DNA from: Erythrobacter sp. YJ-T3-07
Lineage (GTDB): Bacteria; Pseudomonadota; Alphaproteobacteria; Sphingomonadales; Sphingomonadaceae
Assembly: GCF_015999305.1 (NCBI RefSeq)
Contig: NZ_JAEAGP010000001.1
Coordinates: forward strand, 2,108,001 to 2,172,000
Direction: 5' to 3'
DNA: 64,000 nucleotides
The translations under genes and the position numbers were made by a program. Of this stretch, positions 59,479 to 64,000 are shown in pieces (position 1 is the first letter of the stretch; every line of letters starts with the position of its first letter). The notes beneath the pieces are model-generated. The model worked only from the letters and a program-made list of their open reading frames with translations, searched no databases and was not told the origin of the DNA.

Positions 59479-62360
59479 CAGAAGGTCACCCTTACGCCGC
59501 CCTTCATCGTCCAGCTATATTCCTCGAACTGGTAGGGATTCCGCTGGCCGCCGAAATTGTTGTACGCGTAGTACTTGGCGTTGTTGATGTTGACCCATTC
59601 ATAGAACAGCTTGATGTTCTTGGTCAGCTTGTACTTCGCGCTCAGATCGAGCTGGAAGTGGTTGTCGACATACCGGTCGAGCGCGGCCTCGTCGGCGATC
59701 TCGTCGAGGTAGCGGTCGCGATAGGTGCCCGCCAGACGGATATCGAGCGGACCCTTGTCGTAGCCGAGCACCACGTTGAAGGTGTGCCGCGCGGTTGCGG
59801 GCAGCGGGATTTCGCGCGGATCGTTCTGGTCGCCATCGGTGAACACCGTGCCCGTCGCATCGGTATAGGTGTAGTTGGCCTGCACCAGCAGCCCGTCCAG
59901 CGGGCTCGGCAGGAAGCTGAGCGACTGGGCGAAGCTGGCTTCGAACCCGAAGACCTTGGCTTCATCGCCGTTGATCGGGATCACCGCCTCGTCATAGGCG
60001 ATGCCGTTGAAGACCCCGTCCCGCTGCACGGTGTCGACGATGTAGTCCTTGATATCCTTGTAGAATACCGCACCCGTCAGCGCGCCGTTGCTGTTCATGT
60101 AATATTCCAGCGAGGCGTCGAAGTTCCACGCGCGATAGGGATCGAGCGCGGGGTTGCCGAATTCGCCTTCACGCTCGTCATCGTCGTTCTGCTCGACCGC
60201 GAAGCGCGGGGCGAGCTTGCTGAGCTTGGGGCGGACGAGGCTCTTGTACCCGGCGAGACGCAGGATCAGGTTCGGCTGCGCTTCCCAGCGGATGTTGAGG
60301 CTGGGCAGCCAGCTGTCGTAGTTCTTCTCGAACGCGACCGGGCTGACGATGACGGTGTCTTCGCTCGCCGTGCCCCCGCCGGGCAGCGTGCCGTCTTCCT
60401 CGATCAGCGTCACCGTGTTGCCGAGGATGGAGTTGCGCGTGTTCTCGAACCGGACCCCGCCGATCACGCGCAGGGTGGAACTGTCGTACCGGCCGAGCAG
60501 GTATCCGGCGAGGATGTCTTCGGAGACCGAGTAGTCTTCCACGGCGCTGTCGAACGCGGTGTCCACGGGGACCAGTTCGAAATCGTCGAAATTGGCGCGG
60601 AAGTAGTCGCTCGCCCCGGTATAGCTGGCGACCGGCGCCATGTCGGTGATGCGGTAGGTCTGGGTGCCGAGAACGTCGGCCAGCGAGAACGTGCCCGCGC
60701 CGTCATATTCATAGAATTCGACGTTCTTGTTGTAGGTCTTGTCGCGCCAGCGGCCTTTGAAGCCGGCCTGCACCGTGAACTCCCCGCGATCCATCGCGAA
60801 GCGGCGGCCAAGATCGAACTTGGCGGCGTATTCCTCGTCCTGTGCGTCGGACAGCGTGGTCAGCTCGATATCGTTGAGCTCATATTCGGACGGGTCGTAG
60901 AAACTGCCCGGATCGGCGATGACCGAATAGATCGGGCGACGCGGATCCGAATAGTCGAAGCCAAGGGTCAGCCCGTCGTCGTCGAACCGCTGGCGGAATT
61001 CAGCCGGGTCGATGCTGCCATTCTCGGTCTCGGACGACTTGGCCCAACTGCCCGAATATTCCGCGAACCAGTCGCCCCAGTCGCTCTCCCCGCCGAGCAC
61101 GAGCGAGCGGATCTTCTGCGATTCGAAGCGATCCTTGATGTCACGCTCGACCCCGATCCGCTGGCGCAGATCTTCGCCCGGCTCGGACGGATCGTCGATG
61201 GTTGCGTCGCTGAAGGTCGCGCCGTTGGCGGTGATGGTGGTGGGGCCGAAATCCTCGAAATCACCCAGATCGAAGATCGTGCGGCGGCGATATTCCTGAT
61301 CGTCGAACTGGCTGTAGATGCCGCGTACGTACAGCTTCGTGCTGTCGCCGGCGCGGAAATCGAAGTTGAGCGAGGCGCTGATCCTCTCGCGCTCCACGTC
61401 GTAGTCGCGATACTGCACTTCGGTCGGGAAGATCATCCCCGCGTCCGAATAGTCGTCCGCCTCGATATTGTCGGTTTCGAACTTGCGCTTGTAGTAGGAA
61501 AGGCCGCCCGAAACGCCGACATTCTCACCCAGCCGGGTGGCGAAGTCGACGCTGCCCTTGGGGCTGATATAGTCGGCGTAGTCGTTGTAGCTGCCCTCGA
61601 TCTTGGCGGTCAGCAGGCTCTTGCGGCGGTCGAACGCGCTGGTCGTCTCGATCTCGACCGAGGCGCCGATCGTGTCGCCGTCCATGTCGGGGGTGAGCGA
61701 CTTCTTCACCTCGATCGATTCGATGATGTCGCTGGAAATCACGTCGAGCGCGACCGAGCGCACGTCGCTTTCGGGCGAGGGCACGCGCACGCCGTTGAGC
61801 GAGGTCGAGACGAGATCGGGGTCGAGCCCGCGCACGCTGACGAAACGGCCTTCGCCCTGGTCGTCGAGGACGTTGACGCCGGGTACGCGGCGCAGCGATT
61901 CGGCCACGTTCTGGTCGGGGAACTGGCCGATCGCATCGCGGGTGATCACGTCGCTGACGCCGTCCGCCTCGCGCTTCATGTTGAGCGCGCTCGCCTGGTT
62001 GGCGCGCTGCCCGACCACCAGGATCATGGCATTGCCGCCATCGACCGGCGACAGCTGCAGAGTGACGTCGACCTCGCCGGTGGCGGGCACGCTGACCGTC
62101 TCGCTGACGGTTTGCGCACCGACATAGCTCGCCTCGATCGTGTATTCGCCTTCGGGAACGTCGGTGAAGAGGAACGAGCCGTCGCGATCGGTCGTGGCGG
62201 AACGGTTCAGTTCGACGATCCGCACCTGGGCGGAACGCAGCGCGACCGTATCGCTCCCGTCGACGACATAGCCGCCGACCTCACCCGCGATTGCCGGTGC
62301 GGCAAGAGCGGTGGCGAGCGAAATTATGCCAACCCGCGTGGCGAAACGCATCTTCTTCAT
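59478..62360 (-). CDS. TonB-dependent receptor with carboxypeptidase-like N domain
   Basis: Outer-membrane receptor of 960 residues. Signal peptide ends near AIAG. Residues about 26-110 form a CarboxypepD-regulatory-like domain (VVDGSDTVALRSAQVRI...). The plug (about 115-235) has RANQASALNMKREADGVSDV and DVISSDIIESIEVKKSL; the barrel ends in a typical KGGVRVTF terminal strand with final Phe. Coupled to the phytase gene, so it likely takes up phytate-derived inositol phosphates. A 16-base palindrome lies upstream. Confidence 0.93.
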   Translation of the reverse strand: MKKMRFATRVGIISLATALAAPAIAGEVGGYVVDGSDTVALRSAQVRIVELNRSATTDRDGSFLFTDVPEGEYTIEASYVGAQTVSETVSVPATGEVDVTLQLSPVDGGNAMILVVGQRANQASALNMKREADGVSDVITRDAIGQFPDQNVAESLRRVPGVNVLDDQGEGRFVSVRGLDPDLVSTSLNGVRVPSPESDVRSVALDVISSDIIESIEVKKSLTPDMDGDTIGASVEIETTSAFDRRKSLLTAKIEGSYNDYADYISPKGSVDFATRLGENVGVSGGLSYYKRKFETDNIEADDYSDAGMIFPTEVQYRDYDVERERISASLNFDFRAGDSTKLYVRGIYSQFDDQEYRRRTIFDLGDFEDFGPTTITANGATFSDATIDDPSEPGEDLRQRIGVERDIKDRFESQKIRSLVLGGESDWGDWFAEYSGSWAKSSETENGSIDPAEFRQRFDDDGLTLGFDYSDPRRPIYSVIADPGSFYDPSEYELNDIELTTLSDAQDEEYAAKFDLGRRFAMDRGEFTVQAGFKGRWRDKTYNKNVEFYEYDGAGTFSLADVLGTQTYRITDMAPVASYTGASDYFRANFDDFELVPVDTAFDSAVEDYSVSEDILAGYLLGRYDSSTLRVIGGVRFENTRNSILGNTVTLIEEDGTLPGGGTASEDTVIVSPVAFEKNYDSWLPSLNIRWEAQPNLILRLAGYKSLVRPKLSKLAPRFAVEQNDDDEREGEFGNPALDPYRAWNFDASLEYYMNSNGALTGAVFYKDIKDYIVDTVQRDGVFNGIAYDEAVIPINGDEAKVFGFEASFAQSLSFLPSPLDGLLVQANYTYTDATGTVFTDGDQNDPREIPLPATARHTFNVVLGYDKGPLDIRLAGTYRDRYLDEIADEAALDRYVDNHFQLDLSAKYKLTKNIKLFYEWVNINNAKYYAYNNFGGQRNPYQFEEYSWTMKGGVRVTF

Positions 62361-62423
62361 CTGTAAAACCCCTAGGCTTGATCCCTGTGGGGCGCCGTTA
62401 GGAGGGGATTTTTACGTCTGCTT

Positions 62424-62439
62424 GACGCATTTGCGTCAG
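62424..62439. promoter_or_regulatory. Palindrome upstream of the receptor-phytase operon
   Basis: TGACGCATTTGCGTCA, a 16-base inverted repeat with 7-base perfect arms, 64 bases ahead of the receptor start in the 144-base gap to queF. A good position for an operator or activator site. Confidence 0.55.
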
Positions 62440-62504
62440 TTCGGAGAATCCGCGAACCGGCCGGTCGGCTGTGTCATAATCGTCACGTAGCCGGGTCGGA
62501 GCCG

Positions 62505-62984
62505 TCAGCCACGACCGCGATAGTTCTGGACGCCCTGTTCGGGCACCCACAGGCCTTCGGGCACCGGACCGCTCTGCCAGAATACGTCGATCGGGATGCC
62601 GCCGCGCGGATACCAGTAGCCGCCGATCCGTAGCCAGCGCGGCGCCATCTCGTCGAACAGGCGCTGGCCGATGCCCACGGTCACATCCTCGTGAAAGCCG
62701 CAATGGTTGCGGAAGGAGCCGAGAAACAGCTTGAGGCTCTTGGATTCGACGATGGTCGCCTGCGGGGCGTAGTCGATCACCAGATGCGCAAAGTCGGGCT
62801 GACCGGTGACAGGGCACAGCGAGGTGAACTCTGGCGCGGAGAAGCGCACCATGTACAGCGAGCCTTCGCGCGGATTGGGCACGTAATCCAGCTCGGCTTC
62901 TTCGGGGCTTGCAGGCAGGCCGGCCGACTGGCCGAGAAAGCGCGGGGTGCCGCCGGTCTGCGGATCGTGGGGTGTGTCGCTCAT
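62505..62984 (-). CDS. queF: NADPH-dependent 7-cyano-7-deazaguanine reductase
   Basis: Makes preQ1 from preQ0 in queuosine biosynthesis; 159 residues, unimodular QueF. Active-site Cys57 in [15 protein letters not shown] with Asp64; ESKSLKLFL (Glu80) and [12 protein letters not shown] complete the pocket. No preQ1 riboswitch seen upstream. Same strand as the receptor, 144 bases before it. Confidence 0.95.
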   Translation of the reverse strand: MSDTPHDPQTGGTPRFLGQSAGLPASPEEAELDYVPNPREGSLYMVRFSAPEFTSLCPVTGQPDFAHLVIDYAPQATIVESKSLKLFLGSFRNHCGFHEDVTVGIGQRLFDEMAPRWLRIGGYWYPRGGIPIDVFWQSGPVPEGLWVPEQGVQNYRGRG

Positions 62985-63110
62985 GCCGCGTCATTGCCTT
63001 CATCGTACGCGCGGCACAAGCAAGCCTTTGCGTGATGACGATTCACCGCCTATTCAGCGCCGCCCTGCCCGGTGTACGGGCATCTTTCTCCTGCCCCGAA
63101 GTCCGAATTG

Positions 63111-64000
63111 ATGAGACGCGTCCTTTTCCCCTGCCTGCTGTTCTTCGCCGCCACGGCTGCCCATGCGCAGTCCGCCAGCGACTATCAGCTGCCGCCCGAT
63201 CCCAACGCGACCCCTACCGCGCGCCCGCAGGCGCAGGGGCCGATCGATCTCGAGGGAGAGAACCGAACCGCGCCGCGCGTGATCCTGCCGCCCACGGCCA
63301 CGCCGACGCCAGCCTTCACGCCGCGCCCCAGCGCTTCTCCGCGCGCGTCCGAGACCCCGCGCCCCCAGCCGAGCGCCACCCGTTCGCCCCGGCCCAACCT
63401 GCCGACCAGCGAGCGACCGGTTTCGACCCGCGAAGTGCTCGCCGAACCCGCACCCAGAGCCAGCGCACCCGCCCGCGCGAGCGCTGACAGCCAGGATTCC
63501 GGGGCCGGCTCTGAACCAGCCGATAGCACCGTAGTCGACACCGGTGCGCAGGAAAGCGCTCCCGAACCCGAGGCCGCACTGCCTGCCAATGTTCTGCCCG
63601 AGACGGTGCCCGAAGATGCGGCGCGGCCCGCCGATGCATTTGGCACATCGTCCGAAAACGGGGGGACGCCGGGCTGGCTGTGGGGTGCACTGATGGCCGG
63701 GCTCGCGCTGCTGCTCGGCGCGGTCATCCTGTTCGCGGCCCGTCGGCGCAGGCGTGCCCGGGCCGATGAGGAAACCGCTCCGGCGGAGCTTTCCGGCCCG
63801 CCGCTGCGCGAAATCCGCAAGCATAGCGCGCTCCCGCCCCTCGGTGCGGCATCGCTGGGCATCGAAGCGCATGCCACCACGCTCAGCCGCAGCGTGGTCA
63901 ACGCGACCGTCGCGTACCGCCTGACGATCGTCAATCGCGGGCGCGCGCCGATCTCGCAGGTCCGCATCGCGGGCGATCTGACCACCGCCCACGGACGCGT
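63111..64000 (+). CDS. Pro-rich single-pass membrane protein, 3' end missing
   Basis: Open from ATG 63111 to the window edge (296 codons), no stop. Signal peptide MRRVLFPCLLFFAATAAHAQ; then about 160 residues of Pro/Ala/Thr/Ser-rich, disordered spacer; a membrane helix at about residues 186-206 (WLWGALMAGLALLLGAVILF) and a basic RRRRRAR flank; then a domain beginning LGIEAHATTLSRSVVNATVAYRLTIVNRG, likely an immunoglobulin-like or DUF11-like fold. No family named with confidence. Confidence 0.7.
   Translation, partial: MRRVLFPCLLFFAATAAHAQSASDYQLPPDPNATPTARPQAQGPIDLEGENRTAPRVILPPTATPTPAFTPRPSASPRASETPRPQPSATRSPRPNLPTSERPVSTREVLAEPAPRASAPARASADSQDSGAGSEPADSTVVDTGAQESAPEPEAALPANVLPETVPEDAARPADAFGTSSENGGTPGWLWGALMAGLALLLGAVILFAARRRRRARADEETAPAELSGPPLREIRKHSALPPLGAASLGIEAHATTLSRSVVNATVAYRLTIVNRGRAPISQVRIAGDLTTAHGR

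Noticed and set aside
59658..62366. 902-codon open frame on the plus strand opposite the TonB receptor
   Set aside because: Receptor signatures are unmistakable on the minus strand; the antisense product is low-complexity Val/Arg/Glu typical of GC3-bias shadows.
62361..62504. preQ1 riboswitch near queF
   Set aside because: The gap is downstream of queF, not upstream; no preQ1-type stem-loop is visible before the queF start either.

Overview
The window is 64 kb of GC-rich, gene-dense bacterial chromosome. Gene content and order point to an alphaproteobacterium of the order Sphingomonadales, most likely family Erythrobacteraceae. Pointers are the pckA | chvI-chvG-rapZ-PTS cluster, the serC-serA-hisZ-purA group, a phytase paired with a TonB-dependent receptor, many DUF families common in sphingomonads, and short dyad repeats of the CGTCATCCCGGG / TTCGACAAGCTCAGG type. 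This placement is inferred from remembered gene neighbourhoods, not from a database search. I see no prophage, insertion sequence, CRISPR array or rRNA. There are two tRNA genes, Val(TAC) and Thr(TGT).

Layout. 0-7.1 kb: antiporter fragment, SDR, rnhB, PQQ-type sugar dehydrogenase, GNAT, DUF4253, then a coupled DUF1285-Nudix-CCA-polymerase operon. 7.3-16 kb: a secreted two-repeat protein, parC, DJ-1 protein, DUF4349 lipoprotein, a ferredoxin with two tandem cysteine desulfurases, an alpha/beta hydrolase and tonB. 16-22 kb: small membrane and DUF proteins, a DUF885 peptidase-like lipoprotein, a three-domain cNMP-binding/thioredoxin-reductase-like fusion and a glutaminyl cyclase. 22-29 kb: pckA diverging from the ChvI/ChvG two-component system, followed by rapZ, a mannose-type EIIA, HPr and an rRNA methyltransferase-like gene. 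No HPr kinase is present. 29-38 kb: rmuC with a small upstream ORF and hairpin, a cytosolic copper-storage-type protein, def-recR diverging from fmt-truA, and an oxidoreductase. 38-46 kb: asparaginase, tRNA-Val, a flavin monooxygenase, a TlpA-like lipoprotein diverging from argH-lipoprotein-lysA, a truncated siroheme synthase and a MarR-type regulator under a striking inverted repeat. 46-54 kb: purA, aldo/keto reductase, DUF5694, hisZ, serA and serC. 54-64 kb: glycosyltransferase, PadR regulator diverging from rarA, an RNase H-fold-like gene, TM2 protein, tRNA-Thr, phytase and its TonB receptor, queF, and a Pro-rich membrane protein cut by the window end.

Most of the window is housekeeping: amino-acid biosynthesis (arg, lys, ser, his), translation and tRNA maturation (def, fmt, truA, cca, queF, tRNAs), DNA repair (recR, rmuC, rarA, rnhB, parC), envelope sensing and carbon control. 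The least ordinary items are the smORF/hairpin leader of rmuC, the Shine-Dalgarno-trapping inverted repeat before the MarR-type gene, the PadR protein with FG hexapeptide repeats and its operator, the CxxC-less reductase fusion, the remnant siroheme synthase, tandem 13-mers between pckA and chvI, and divergent genes whose start codons overlap.
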